NCBI GenBank assembly: GCA_004762155.1
Contig: SIHP01000010.1
Span: 146,456 to 210,455, forward strand
DNA length: 64,000 bases
Reading direction: 5' to 3'
From: Flavobacteriaceae bacterium
Lineage (GTDB): Bacteria; Bacteroidota; Bacteroidia; Flavobacteriales; Flavobacteriaceae
A model generated the notes under the pieces. It was not told where the DNA came from, made no database searches, and worked only from the letters and a program-made list of their open reading frames with translations. The translations under genes and the position numbers were made by a program. Positions 43,184 through 52,076 of the stretch are shown here, in pieces; positions within the stretch are counted from its first letter, which is position 1, and the number at the start of each line of letters is the position of its first letter.

Positions 43184-45013
43184 CTATTCTGGTAATCCTT
43201 TCCATTTACGTATTGCTTTGGTATATAAACCAATACTTAACATCCAAATAAATAATACAATCCAAAAAGCATATTTATTTATCCATTGTAAAAGCGGATC
43301 TTTAGATCTGTACTCATAACCTAGATACCTTTCGTACATAAATATTAAAAACAGTAATGTTAACGGAATTGCAAAAATTGATAATGAAAATAATATAGCC
43401 GTTATTAACTTTTTCCATTTTAATTTAAATGCTAATATAGAAGCTGTAATAACGCTTAATCCAGTCATTATGGCTATTAAATATTCCATCATATTTGTTC
43501 CTATCATACTTCTTATAGAATATGGGATATATGCGATTAATAACCCTGTTATTATTAGAATAATAGCCGCGGCAACGAAACTTAATAACAATGTTTTAAT
43601 ATTTGTTATTTTAAATAAAAATAACAACAATCCAAAAATTAATGATAGTATTATATAGAAGTACAAACTTTCTTTTATCTCACTTGATTGATATGCTCCA
43701 TAAGTATTTTTAAAAAAATTATCTAAACTACCAAAATCGCAATAAGGAATATTTGACAAGCTCTCTTCTGAAAACTTACTGTAAGTTTCTGTTGAAACTA
43801 CTTCTGAAAATTGGTTTGAATTTTTATCATAATAATTATGATCTTTTCTACTTATTAACCGCTCTTCTACCTCAACTTTCTTTGTATAATTATACTTTTT
43901 TTCATTCCACTCTTGTACTTTATCTTTTAATATAAATTGAGTTATCTTATAGTTTTTTCTTGCTTTTTCTTTTTTTATTATTTCGTAAACATTGGTATTA
44001 CCTCTTTTCTCTCTTAAAGTTTTATCATAAACATAATTGTTTTCTACTAACAAGTCATACCATTCTGGTATGTTTAAATTATGATCTATTTGATATTTTT
44101 TTGAAAGATTTAAAAAAGACTGTAAATTTTCTTTTATCTCACTTTCATTACCTCTTTTAAAAAGTTCTTCATAATATTTAATTCTAGCGTTATATGTTAC
44201 AGTACTTTGACCATAACTATATAATGTTGATGAATAGTTTAATAAACACGGAGCAACATCTTCTTTATATGCTAATACATCTTTAACTATTCTGTATTTA
44301 AAATCTTGTTTATTAGCTATATACTCATCAGAATAATCGTTATAAACAACAATATTTCCATTTCTACTATCTTTATTTAATAATGCAGTATCTATTTTGT
44401 AAAATTGATAATAGGCTGCCCCATATTTAAAATATGCTTTAGAAGTATCTATCCTTTTTATTAATGTTTTATAATCTGTTTCTTCATACTTTAAAGGAAA
44501 AGGAGCTGGATATTTTTTATCATCAATACTATAATTATTTCTTTCATTGATTAAAAAAATTGCCGTTTTATTAAACTCTTTAATATCTGCATCAACTTCT
44601 TCCCAACTATATAAATTTCTTATCTTCAATTTTAATCCTTGGTTAAAAGAATAATATTGATTTATATTGATGAAAAATATGAATATAATAATACAAAACT
44701 GAGCAAATAAAGTCCCTTTTTTAATCCTATATAAATTTTTAAAAGCATTGTTTTGCAAGTAATAAATTATCCAGATAAGTAATAGTATTATTGAAAATAG
44801 CACATTAAAAAACACTACTGAAGTTCCAAAATAAAATTCACTTAATCTGTATTCCGATTGAATATCTAGTTGGTTACTTACGCTAAAATAACCAATGAAA
44901 AAGAATAATAAGTGTGATACTAAAGCAACTCCTAGCATCCAAACTAATCTGGTATTCCAAATAAGCGGATACTGTTCTAATAAATATGTATTAATTTTTT
45001 TGATGAAATTCAT
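43184..45013 (-). CDS. Polytopic membrane protein, likely partner of the ABC ATPase
   Basis: 609 aa. Two pairs of membrane helices at the N-terminus (about 27-120), a large extracytoplasmic, Tyr/Asn-rich domain (about 125-445), and about six helices at the C-terminus (445-600). No standard permease family was recognised, but the gene starts 17 bp after the ABC ATPase gene on the same strand, which supports a permease role. Substrate unknown. Confidence 0.6.
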   Translation of the reverse strand: MNFIKKINTYLLEQYPLIWNTRLVWMLGVALVSHLLFFFIGYFSVSNQLDIQSEYRLSEFYFGTSVVFFNVLFSIILLLIWIIYYLQNNAFKNLYRIKKGTLFAQFCIIIFIFFININQYYSFNQGLKLKIRNLYSWEEVDADIKEFNKTAIFLINERNNYSIDDKKYPAPFPLKYEETDYKTLIKRIDTSKAYFKYGAAYYQFYKIDTALLNKDSRNGNIVVYNDYSDEYIANKQDFKYRIVKDVLAYKEDVAPCLLNYSSTLYSYGQSTVTYNARIKYYEELFKRGNESEIKENLQSFLNLSKKYQIDHNLNIPEWYDLLVENNYVYDKTLREKRGNTNVYEIIKKEKARKNYKITQFILKDKVQEWNEKKYNYTKKVEVEERLISRKDHNYYDKNSNQFSEVVSTETYSKFSEESLSNIPYCDFGSLDNFFKNTYGAYQSSEIKESLYFYIILSLIFGLLLFLFKITNIKTLLLSFVAAAIILIITGLLIAYIPYSIRSMIGTNMMEYLIAIMTGLSVITASILAFKLKWKKLITAILFSLSIFAIPLTLLFLIFMYERYLGYEYRSKDPLLQWINKYAFWIVLFIWMLSIGLYTKAIRKWKGLPE

Positions 45014-45030
45014 AATTGATAAATTGAAGA

Positions 45031-46191
45031 TTAGTAAACGAAAAAGCGACGAGTAGAATTAGAAATATCTCTGATGTACTGAATACTAAATTCATTTTTT
45101 GAAATAGTGCTTAATACATCATTAAACGTAATTCCTTCATTAAAGTACAGAATGTAAACGCCTCCGTTAAACTCTATCTTTTTTAATTCCTCATTACTAA
45201 ATAAGACTTCAACTTTGTCTCTTGAATTTTCTGAATCTAACTCAATTACTAAGCTGTTGTTTTCTTTTTTCTCTAAATTTAAAACCTCATCTGGCTTTCC
45301 GTTACGTAAGTATATAACATCATCAGATACTTTTTCAACTTCATATAATTGTTGTGACGAAAAAACCATAGCAATAGGATTAACATGCGATTTTGCCAAC
45401 ATTTTTAAGTCTTCTAAAATAACCTGTTGTGCTAAAATATCTAAATTTGCTAAAGGTTCATCTAATAAAACTATTTCTGGTTTTCTTAATAATGTACGCG
45501 CCAATTCAAAACGCATTTTATAACCTGATGATAATTCTTTCCACTTTAAATCTTTATAATTCCAAAGACCAAAACGAGCAATCATCATATGTACTAACAA
45601 GTTGTTTTTTTCTCCAGTTACGCCATGATGTACCAATGAAAACTTTAAATTATCAATAACACTTCCATACCAAACTCCTGTACGTTGTGGAATGTAAACT
45701 AATTTCGATTTTAAATCGTAATCATCTTTTATTTCTTCTGAAAAAGAAAAACTTAATTCGCCTGATGTTGTAGTTATTAAATATCCAAGAATTGTTAGTA
45801 AGGTAGTTTTACCATTTCCGTTTTCACCAACCAATCCAAAAATATCTCCTTTCTTTAATTCAACATCAACTGGACCTAAAACAAAACGACCTTTATTGTA
45901 ATTTTTTGTTAATTGTTTACCAGTAAGTATTGTTTTTCCTAATAAATTAGGATTCTCTACAGGTACTTTTCTTATTACATTAGCGCATTTTTCTAATTGA
46001 GAATATAAAGACGATTTATCTTCTGAAGTATCTTTTTCATAAACCTCTACAAATTGTAATGTTTGTTTAAAAACCTCATTATCATCGGTATGTAATGCGG
46101 CATCTAAAATAGTACGATACCCTAACGAAAAATCTCCTCTTTTAAAATACGTTAATCCATTAGCTATTAACACTTCTTGTTCATTTAGCAT
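45031..46191 (-). CDS. ABC transporter ATP-binding protein with N-terminal helical extension
   Basis: 386 aa. A helical region of about 85 residues precedes the nucleotide-binding domain. Walker A is 122-130 (GENGNGKTT), Q-loop near Q169, signature LSSGYK near 220, Walker B IVLLDEP (240-246). The usual H-loop histidine is absent: the position reads VFSSQQ. A C-terminal domain (about 300-386) follows. It forms a transcript with the 609-aa membrane protein and MtfA. Its role in the island is unclear. Confidence 0.8.
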   Translation of the reverse strand: MLNEQEVLIANGLTYFKRGDFSLGYRTILDAALHTDDNEVFKQTLQFVEVYEKDTSEDKSSLYSQLEKCANVIRKVPVENPNLLGKTILTGKQLTKNYNKGRFVLGPVDVELKKGDIFGLVGENGNGKTTLLTILGYLITTTSGELSFSFSEEIKDDYDLKSKLVYIPQRTGVWYGSVIDNLKFSLVHHGVTGEKNNLLVHMMIARFGLWNYKDLKWKELSSGYKMRFELARTLLRKPEIVLLDEPLANLDILAQQVILEDLKMLAKSHVNPIAMVFSSQQLYEVEKVSDDVIYLRNGKPDEVLNLEKKENNSLVIELDSENSRDKVEVLFSNEELKKIEFNGGVYILYFNEGITFNDVLSTISKNEFSIQYIRDISNSTRRFFVY

Positions 46192-46301
46192 ATTTTTTAT
46201 TTTATATTTAGTAGGTATAATGTCAAACGATATTTACATAACTAAATTTTGATTTAAAAGTAATCTTTTTTACGTAAACAATTTTTATATAAATTTAGTA
46301 C

Positions 46302-46718
46302 ATGAAAAAAGAAATTGAATTACAACTCATTAAAAGATTATTAAAAGAAAACAAGCTTCCTTTTGAAGATTTAGTTTCTTCTAAAGTTGAATTTATAACG
46401 CTATTTTCTGATATAATATTAAAAGGCTGCATTGGTATTGAAACGTTTGGTAAAAATGCTTTATTACGCTCTTTTGTTGTTGCTGATGATTTTAAAAACC
46501 AAGGTCTTGGAAATACATTATTAAATAGTTTAGTATTGAAAAGTAAAAATGAAGGTATAGAAAAACTACATTTATTAACAACTACTGCGGATGCTTACTT
46601 TACAAAAAAAGGATTTATTGTTTCTGATAGAAAAACTGCTCCAAAAAGCATTATTAACTCTAAAGAATTTTCAGAAATATGCCCAGCGAGTTCTGTTTAT
46701 ATGGTTAAATTAATTTAA
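46302..46718 (+). CDS. GNAT-family acetyltransferase
   Basis: 138 aa, a single GNAT domain. Motif A is LRSFVVADDFKNQGLGNTLL, with QGLGN as the acetyl-CoA loop. The later YFTKKGFIV segment is motif B. It resembles the ArsN2-like small acetyltransferases, but the substrate cannot be assigned. It is the only plus-strand gene among its neighbours and its last 4 bp overlap the converging gene at 46715. Confidence 0.75.
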   Translation: MKKEIELQLIKRLLKENKLPFEDLVSSKVEFITLFSDIILKGCIGIETFGKNALLRSFVVADDFKNQGLGNTLLNSLVLKSKNEGIEKLHLLTTTADAYFTKKGFIVSDRKTAPKSIINSKEFSEICPASSVYMVKLI

Positions 46719-47386
46719 CGAATAAATGGTTCTACAAAACCAATAAAATCCAGCGTGTCTTTTTTCCATCGCACTCCTTGACCTGATGCTATACGGACTT
46801 CATAAATTAACTCATGCTTGAAATGATAAAATACATTCCACCATGTTTTGTGTTCTAAAATGTATGCTATTAGTTGTTTAACCTTTTCTTCTTTCTCTTT
46901 TGGTGTTCCTTTTATTTCTCCCCAAAAACTATCATTTGTTCTTTCTGAATGTTTTTCAAAAGCTCTTACTGCTTTTGTTAAATGTGTATTATAAGCAGTA
47001 AAACTGGCATTAAAAACCTTTTTATTTACAGGCGGAAATGCATTTTCATCTCTTATTGTTGCAGGTGTTAAGCGTTGGCCTAAAACAATTAAAAATGCTT
47101 CAACTTTAGTTTCTAAAAATTTCTTTGCTATAGTAAAAATGTTACTTTCTTCATTTAAAAACAAGAAACTTTTATAACAGGCTTCTCTATCAGTTTTCAC
47201 TTCTTCCTCAAAACTAGGTTTATTAAACTTTTCTATAAAACTTGTGTTCTTACTATATGCTGCTAAGTTATTTGTAAAATTTTGCAAATGTTCTTCTTTA
47301 CATTTAAGCAGATAATGTGATTGCTTTTTTTGACTATAATAACGCTGAACTTTTATTAGTTTAGTATATATATATCCTTTTTCCAT
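46715..47386 (-). CDS. Uncharacterised protein, last gene of the long rtcB operon
   Basis: 223 aa, not recognised. It is soluble, helical and basic, with a notable C-terminal block HELIYEVRIASGQGVRW near residues 190-206 that looks conserved and could bind nucleic acid. It follows the DUF434 gene by 64 bp on the same strand and converges with the GNAT gene (4-bp overlap). Its role in RNA repair is inferred from operon membership only. Confidence 0.6.
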   Translation of the reverse strand: MEKGYIYTKLIKVQRYYSQKKQSHYLLKCKEEHLQNFTNNLAAYSKNTSFIEKFNKPSFEEEVKTDREACYKSFLFLNEESNIFTIAKKFLETKVEAFLIVLGQRLTPATIRDENAFPPVNKKVFNASFTAYNTHLTKAVRAFEKHSERTNDSFWGEIKGTPKEKEEKVKQLIAYILEHKTWWNVFYHFKHELIYEVRIASGQGVRWKKDTLDFIGFVEPFIR

Positions 47387-47450
47387 AGCTTTTAAATTTT
47401 CAATACAACTTTATATAATTGTGCTTTTTACAACCTATTAAAACTAAAAA

Positions 47451-48152
47451 TCAACACGTTAATAGATACTGATAATTTTCAGGAATTAAATCATCAATTA
47501 CATTATACCAGCTAGAAACGCTATCTAAAATCCAAGCATCAGATGTTATGGCAATATGTTTACTTTTAGCAATTAATTTATCTGGATTGTTTTCCAATAC
47601 AACTTCCCAATTACAGTTATTCTCTTCTGAAAACGTATTTAGTTTTGATTTCATTCTTCCACTATTTGAAACCGGTTCATCAAACACCCAAATTACTTTT
47701 GATACTTTATTCTTTTTAAAAAACAGCGCTAATAATTCAATTGCTTCAGGTGTTTGAGTTACACTTTTATAAGTTCCGTGTATATTTGATAAATCTCTGT
47801 AAGCGCCATCTTTTCCTTTAAAAACGTAAGCATTAGATAAAATACTTTCTAATAAAATAATCAGATTAAATCCGTCTATAATTAACGTACTTTCTTCTAA
47901 TTCTTTTTGATGTATTTGTTTACTTTTTCTATTAACAACAGCCGTATTACTTGCAGCCATTCCTTTTATTGCTTGTTGTTGACGCTTGTTCAATTTATAT
48001 CTATTGCCAACCAACTCACACGATGACGATTCTCCATAACCTCTTTCTAATAAAAAAGACATGTCGGCAACGGCTTCTTTTATTTTTCGTTGCATAAAGG
48101 CTTCTCCAAATAAATAATCATCTCTTCCTTGTTTTCCTCTGTTTTTAGGCAT
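47451..48152 (-). CDS. DUF434/PIN-like protein
   Basis: 233 aa. The N-terminal DUF434-like part (about 1-85: KNRGKQGRDDYLFGEAFM, RGYGESSSCELVGNRYKLNK) is followed by a PIN/NYN-like Rossmann domain (about 88-233). That domain has acidic residues in STLIIDGFNLI, VIWVFDEPVSNSGRMK and AITSDAWILD. Such domains cut or bind RNA in a metal-dependent way. It overlaps the preceding nucleotidyltransferase gene by 8 bp and recurs in predicted RNA-repair gene sets. Confidence 0.75.
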   Translation of the reverse strand: MPKNRGKQGRDDYLFGEAFMQRKIKEAVADMSFLLERGYGESSSCELVGNRYKLNKRQQQAIKGMAASNTAVVNRKSKQIHQKELEESTLIIDGFNLIILLESILSNAYVFKGKDGAYRDLSNIHGTYKSVTQTPEAIELLALFFKKNKVSKVIWVFDEPVSNSGRMKSKLNTFSEENNCNWEVVLENNPDKLIAKSKHIAITSDAWILDSVSSWYNVIDDLIPENYQYLLTC

Positions 48153-49209
48153 TTTGTTTGTAATATTTGTCTCTAATATTAATTAATAAATTGTTTACCA
48201 ATGTTGTATTTGGTTTTTCAGGTAAATCAGATTTTTTATAAAAAACTTCTAATTCTTCTTTTATTTTTGTTGCTTCATTAACTAAATCTTCATATTCAAA
48301 ATCTGCATTTTTTATTCTAAAAAGGTAGGCTCGTTCTTCTTTACCAACTCTTACATTAATTGTCTTATATTTTGCTATATCTTCTGCTATATGCAGTAAA
48401 CGAAACGTATGCATCATATTTTTTGCATCGTAATTTTTATCGTGTGATATATTATTTTTATAACGTTCGTCATTTCTTTTTGCAACCCAAGACCAATATT
48501 CTTTGTACCTTTTGCAATACGATGAATATCCTTCTAAATTACAATACAATAATCCGATAGGTTGTTCTTCTTTTGGGATATTACTTACACAAACTTCATT
48601 GGCATTTTCTCTTACAATACCTTCATAATTTAAAAATTCATTATAAAACAAATTGTAACAGTTTTTCATATTTGGTACTTTAGCCAAACCACATTTAGAT
48701 GTATCTAACGAGTTTTGTTTTAAAAACACTGTTAAACTCATTGATTGTTTAGTAGTTCTTACCACACAAAAATCTTCAATTGTTTTACGTTCTTTTTCAA
48801 CAGGATTTACAATTTTTTTATGAAGTCCTCTTGCTTTTTTTATTTGTGTAAATGCATAATTGGCAAACGTGTTCTTACATAGTTTCGATAAAAAATATTC
48901 TTTTTTTATTTCATCAAATAATTCATGCTTGTACAAAACATAATCTTCTGGAACATTTAGCATTTCTAGAATATTCGGATTGTTTTTTAAACATAACTCT
49001 ATAAACTTTCGTAACTCATAATAAGCAATATCATTTGTTTCGTTATTTATTTGTCCGATATACTCTAAAGAATAAAATTGTTCTTTAGGTAAGATAAAAA
49101 CTCCTCTAATATCAGTATCTGAAGTAGGTGTTTCTAATCCGTAAGCTCTACTACCGCTGATACATTCAAAAATAATGTTTCCTGATTTTTTAAGTTCTTC
49201 TAGTGTCAT
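48145..49209 (-). CDS. YcgL-like nucleotidyltransferase (COG3541 type), second copy
   Basis: 354 aa from ATG 49209 (MTLEELKKSG). The longer frame from 49263 was rejected because its extra 18 codons are translated from the dispersed palindrome at 49227-49259. The Pol-beta-type active site is GSRAYGLETP followed by SDTDIRG, and a helical domain with several His residues follows. Members of this family occur beside RtcB ligases and are thought to process RNA ends; the reaction is not established. It follows another nucleotidyltransferase of the same family 63 bp upstream, with only moderate similarity. Confidence 0.8.
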   Translation of the reverse strand: MTLEELKKSGNIIFECISGSRAYGLETPTSDTDIRGVFILPKEQFYSLEYIGQINNETNDIAYYELRKFIELCLKNNPNILEMLNVPEDYVLYKHELFDEIKKEYFLSKLCKNTFANYAFTQIKKARGLHKKIVNPVEKERKTIEDFCVVRTTKQSMSLTVFLKQNSLDTSKCGLAKVPNMKNCYNLFYNEFLNYEGIVRENANEVCVSNIPKEEQPIGLLYCNLEGYSSYCKRYKEYWSWVAKRNDERYKNNISHDKNYDAKNMMHTFRLLHIAEDIAKYKTINVRVGKEERAYLFRIKNADFEYEDLVNEATKIKEELEVFYKKSDLPEKPNTTLVNNLLINIRDKYYKQNA

Positions 49210-49226
49210 TTTACAATTTTTTATTG

Positions 49227-49259
49227 AAACCTCACAGGTTTTAAAAACCTGTGAGGTTT
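49227..49259. repeat. Dispersed palindrome, copy 2
   Basis: Identical to copy 1 at 33319-33351. It fills the gap between the two nucleotidyltransferase genes. Confidence 0.95.
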
Positions 49260-49272
49260 GCATTACTTTATT

Positions 49273-50016
49273 TTACACGTACTTTAAAAAGAACTCATTA
49301 AACTCTTTATGAGTTGCTTTTGTATTTGGTAATGACTTTCTCAACATATTATTTTCTTCAATAATACTTCTTACTAAAGAAATTAATACATCATTTACTG
49401 TTGCTTTACTTTTTTCTATTTCATTTGCTTTTAGATGAATCAATTCATCAATAACAATATGATATTTTTGATCAACCAATTCGTACAATTCTTTAAAATA
49501 TACTGGTGGAATAGTATTCTTTTTAGCTATCCAATTTGCACATAAAGCTGTTCGCATAGTATAAAAAAAACTTTTTAAAGTCATTTTATCTGTTCCTAAT
49601 GTTTCTTCAAATCCTTTGTTCATCGCATGAAAGTGATGAAAACCAGCAACTGGATTAAAATTAGTATTTGCTAATTCTTTCAGTTCCTTTAAAAACTCTT
49701 TATTGGCTTTATATACAATTGGAGAAAACAACCAGCCTGAAAATGATGCGTTTGATTTTGCTAATAATTTCAATGCTTTTTTAATGTCCCAACCAACACC
49801 GTCTAAATCGTCCTCTGTCATAAAATCAATGGTATCTTTTTGTTCCCAAAGGTTTAAATACCAATCTTTTTTGTGTTTGTATACAAAACGGATGTCATAA
49901 TCGGAATCTGGAGAAGCAAAACCCCAAGCTCTACTTCCCGATTCTACTGCAAATACTATTTCTATAGCATTCATTTTTTCTATTTCAGTTAATTTTTCTA
50001 ATATTCTCTTTTCCAT
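49273..50016 (-). CDS. YcgL-like nucleotidyltransferase (COG3541 type), first copy
   Basis: 247 aa from ATG 50016 (MEKRILEKLTEIEK). The Met 15 codons upstream lies deep inside the preceding small gene. The active site is GSRAWGFASP followed by SDYDIRF, the GS...DxD pattern. A helical C-terminal domain follows (FHHFHAMNKGFEETLG with paired His). It overlaps the CxxC peptide gene by 19 bp, so the two are co-translated. The RNA-end function is inferred from the rtcB operon. Confidence 0.8.
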   Translation of the reverse strand: MEKRILEKLTEIEKMNAIEIVFAVESGSRAWGFASPDSDYDIRFVYKHKKDWYLNLWEQKDTIDFMTEDDLDGVGWDIKKALKLLAKSNASFSGWLFSPIVYKANKEFLKELKELANTNFNPVAGFHHFHAMNKGFEETLGTDKMTLKSFFYTMRTALCANWIAKKNTIPPVYFKELYELVDQKYHIVIDELIHLKANEIEKSKATVNDVLISLVRSIIEENNMLRKSLPNTKATHKEFNEFFLKYV

Positions 50017-50219
50017 TGTTTTTGTCTTTGGCTTTTCCAATTTCTTTCTGGTGTAGTACAATTAATAGTTTCGTATCCGTGAGGAAAACACCATTCACAA
50101 CCTTGTTCTTTTCCTATTTTAATTCGAGAAATTTTAATTCCTGATATTTTTTTTGGGAAATCTATTAATCCGTACTCATTTACTCCGAAAGCTTCTTTAA
50201 AGCGTTTAAACTTTTTCAT
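49998..50219 (-). CDS. Small CxxC protein of the rtcB operon
   Basis: 73 aa. The central block GCEWCFPHGYETINC has a CxxC pair followed by a third Cys and a His, a possible metal site. The C-terminal third (ERNWKSQRQKQWKRE) is strongly basic, which suits RNA binding. Its 3' end overlaps the nucleotidyltransferase start by 19 bp, so it probably works with that enzyme. No named family was recognised. Confidence 0.65.
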   Translation of the reverse strand: MKKFKRFKEAFGVNEYGLIDFPKKISGIKISRIKIGKEQGCEWCFPHGYETINCTTPERNWKSQRQKQWKREY

Positions 50220-50289
50220 TTTGGATTAAGTTATTTGTTAAAACTTAATACAGTGTTCCTTTTTTAATTTGCATGTTGTTTTTGTTTAA

Positions 50290-50940
50290 TTATCTTAATC
50301 CTAAGATTCCTTTTATAAAATCAAATACTTTATTACTATTACTTTGTGGCTCCTTTCTTATGAAACTTCTATTTTCAATTTTAGTAGGAACAATATTTTC
50401 ATTATCACCCTTCATATAATTAAAATTCATGAAAACCGTGTCATTCATAAAGTTATTCCAATCTTTTTTTTCTTTATACGTTTTAAAATTTTCAATAACT
50501 AACCTAGCATATTCTCTAGTGTTTTTAATAATCTGCTCTTTATCAAGTAAATTATATCCTATTTCTAAATTATCAATCTCTACATTTAACATATAAAAAT
50601 TAGACAATAATTCTGAGCTAAAATCTCTTCTAATGTATAAACTAGACAATTCATCTAATTCTATAAACATTTTTTCTTCTTCTATTTCAATAAGTGATAA
50701 ACATCTTTCATAAATTTCAAGACTCATCAATTCATCTTCTGTAAAATAACCCTTTATTAAATTTGACAACTCTTTTTTGTACTCTTCTCTTTTGTAGTTT
50801 ATATCTACTAACTCAAATAATAACGAATCACTTTTAAGTTCTGTGATTTCAACCAATCCAAATAAGTATTCTTGAAAAGAATCTACATCAATCTTATCTA
50901 TTAATAATTGATATACCTTTTGTTTTAATTCTTGATTCAT
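50290..50940 (-). CDS. Uncharacterised acidic helical protein
   Basis: 216 aa, not recognised. It is Glu/Leu/Tyr-rich and helical (SLIEIEEEKMFIELDELSSL), without signal peptide or membrane segment, and its end is amphipathic (FDFIKGILGLR). It lies in the rtcB operon between the diverged palindrome and the CxxC gene. Acidic helical proteins of this kind are sometimes immunity or partner proteins, but nothing specific supports that here. Confidence 0.55.
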   Translation of the reverse strand: MNQELKQKVYQLLIDKIDVDSFQEYLFGLVEITELKSDSLLFELVDINYKREEYKKELSNLIKGYFTEDELMSLEIYERCLSLIEIEEEKMFIELDELSSLYIRRDFSSELLSNFYMLNVEIDNLEIGYNLLDKEQIIKNTREYARLVIENFKTYKEKKDWNNFMNDTVFMNFNYMKGDNENIVPTKIENRSFIRKEPQSNSNKVFDFIKGILGLR

Positions 50941-50956
50941 TTCCTTTCTCTTTTTA

Positions 50957-50989
50957 AGATCTCACAGGTTTTAAAAATCTGTCAGGTCT
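50957..50989. repeat. Dispersed palindrome, diverged copy
   Basis: Same core (CTCACAGGTTTTAAAAA) as the three identical copies, with changes in both arms; several are not compensated, so this copy is decaying. It separates two small unknown genes. Confidence 0.85.
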
Positions 50990-50990
50990 T

Positions 50991-51308
50991 CTACTTTTTC
51001 TTATTTCTTCGATACAATTCTACCTCGTTAACCAACTCTTTAACCTTAATTAAAAAATTCCTTTTACTTTTAGATAAATAAGTTATTTCTTTTTCATTAT
51101 TTAAAGTTTGTTTGACTTTAATTCCCCACACATAATCCATATGATTTAAAGGGCATAATAAAAACTGAACATACAAAATGATTCCTCCTTTATGTTTCCA
51201 TTGAATTACCCAATGTTCATCTTCATACCATTCATTAATACTCCCTTTAGCTATAATACTCCAATTGTATTTAGTGAATTCATTTTCTAATATATCTTTA
51301 AAATGCAT
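50991..51308 (-). CDS. Uncharacterised small protein
   Basis: 105 aa, not recognised. Trp-rich first half (NWSIIAKGSINEWYEDEHWV) with beta-strand character, then a helical end (KVKELVNEVELYRRNKKK). Cytoplasmic. It lies 11 bp after the 232-aa gene. Size and composition are like those of immunity-type proteins, which is only a weak analogy. Confidence 0.5.
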   Translation of the reverse strand: MHFKDILENEFTKYNWSIIAKGSINEWYEDEHWVIQWKHKGGIILYVQFLLCPLNHMDYVWGIKVKQTLNNEKEITYLSKSKRNFLIKVKELVNEVELYRRNKKK

Positions 51309-51319
51309 TTTTATGGCGC

Positions 51320-52018
51320 TTAAATTCTTTCATGATTTAATATTGTATAAGTAATAGAAATTCTTGTAGCTTCAACTTTATCTTTAGTTCTTAAATATAA
51401 TTCTTCAAGCTTTTTCATAATTAGATTTTGTGCAAGCCATTTATTGAAAACTAACAAATCATTTTCTTCTAAATACAATTGGTTTGCATCTAATTTTAAA
51501 TCGACTATAAACTTTAAAAAATCATCTGATAAATAATCTTCCCACCTCTTTAAAACATTAGTTATCCCTATATATCTTGAACAAATTGTAATTATATCTT
51601 GTAATTCAGGAAGCTTAGTTATCTCACTTCTTAATTTTGATATTAAAAACTCTTTAAAGAAATCTTTAATAGCTGATATCTCTTCTTCTCTCCAAGATTT
51701 CCAGTTAACATAATTTAGCTTTTCAAAGGTTATAAATTCAAATAAAACATTAGAATTTGCTATTAGTTCCAAAAGTCTTGGTAAAAAATGTTTATAATCA
51801 TTTACATCACCAAAAGTTGTGATAGCTGATGTCATATAATAATTTATTTCCTCTACTCTTATAGAATTTAAAGGTTTAGAAAGCAACATCTTTATTTCTT
51901 TATCAGTAACACAACAATCACAAGATCTTTCTCTTAAACTTCCTTGTATGTTATAAGGACTAAAAACTTGATATAGTTTGCTAATTGATTTTTGTAAACG
52001 CAATTCTTGATTTTTCAT
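51320..52018 (-). CDS. Uncharacterised protein with SCDCC motif
   Basis: 232 aa, not recognised. It is largely helical with a distinctive early motif RERSCDCCVTDKEIK near residues 30-44, suggesting a metal site or a reactive Cys cluster. Second gene of the operon headed by the 53.4-kb rtcB, following the dispersed palindrome. A partner of the ligase is possible, but no function can be read. Confidence 0.55.
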   Translation of the reverse strand: MKNQELRLQKSISKLYQVFSPYNIQGSLRERSCDCCVTDKEIKMLLSKPLNSIRVEEINYYMTSAITTFGDVNDYKHFLPRLLELIANSNVLFEFITFEKLNYVNWKSWREEEISAIKDFFKEFLISKLRSEITKLPELQDIITICSRYIGITNVLKRWEDYLSDDFLKFIVDLKLDANQLYLEENDLLVFNKWLAQNLIMKKLEELYLRTKDKVEATRISITYTILNHERI

Positions 52019-52037
52019 TTTCTTTTCTCTTTTTCAA

Positions 52038-52070
52038 AAACCTCACAGGTTTTAAAAACCTGTGAGGTTT
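52038..52070. repeat. Dispersed palindrome, copy 3
   Basis: Identical to copies at 33319 and 49227. It sits directly after the stop codon of the rtcB gene and before the next gene, where the hairpin could end or slow transcription. Confidence 0.95.
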
Positions 52071-52076
52071 CACAAA

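Noticed and set aside
43470..44160. Hydrophobic plus-strand frames opposite the 609-aa membrane protein
   Set aside because: Antisense of AT-rich membrane-protein code gives hydrophobic translations by composition; nothing supports expression.
49210..49263. N-terminal extension of the second YcgL-like nucleotidyltransferase
   Set aside because: The extra codons are simply the dispersed palindrome read in frame; the ATG at 49209 matches the family start.
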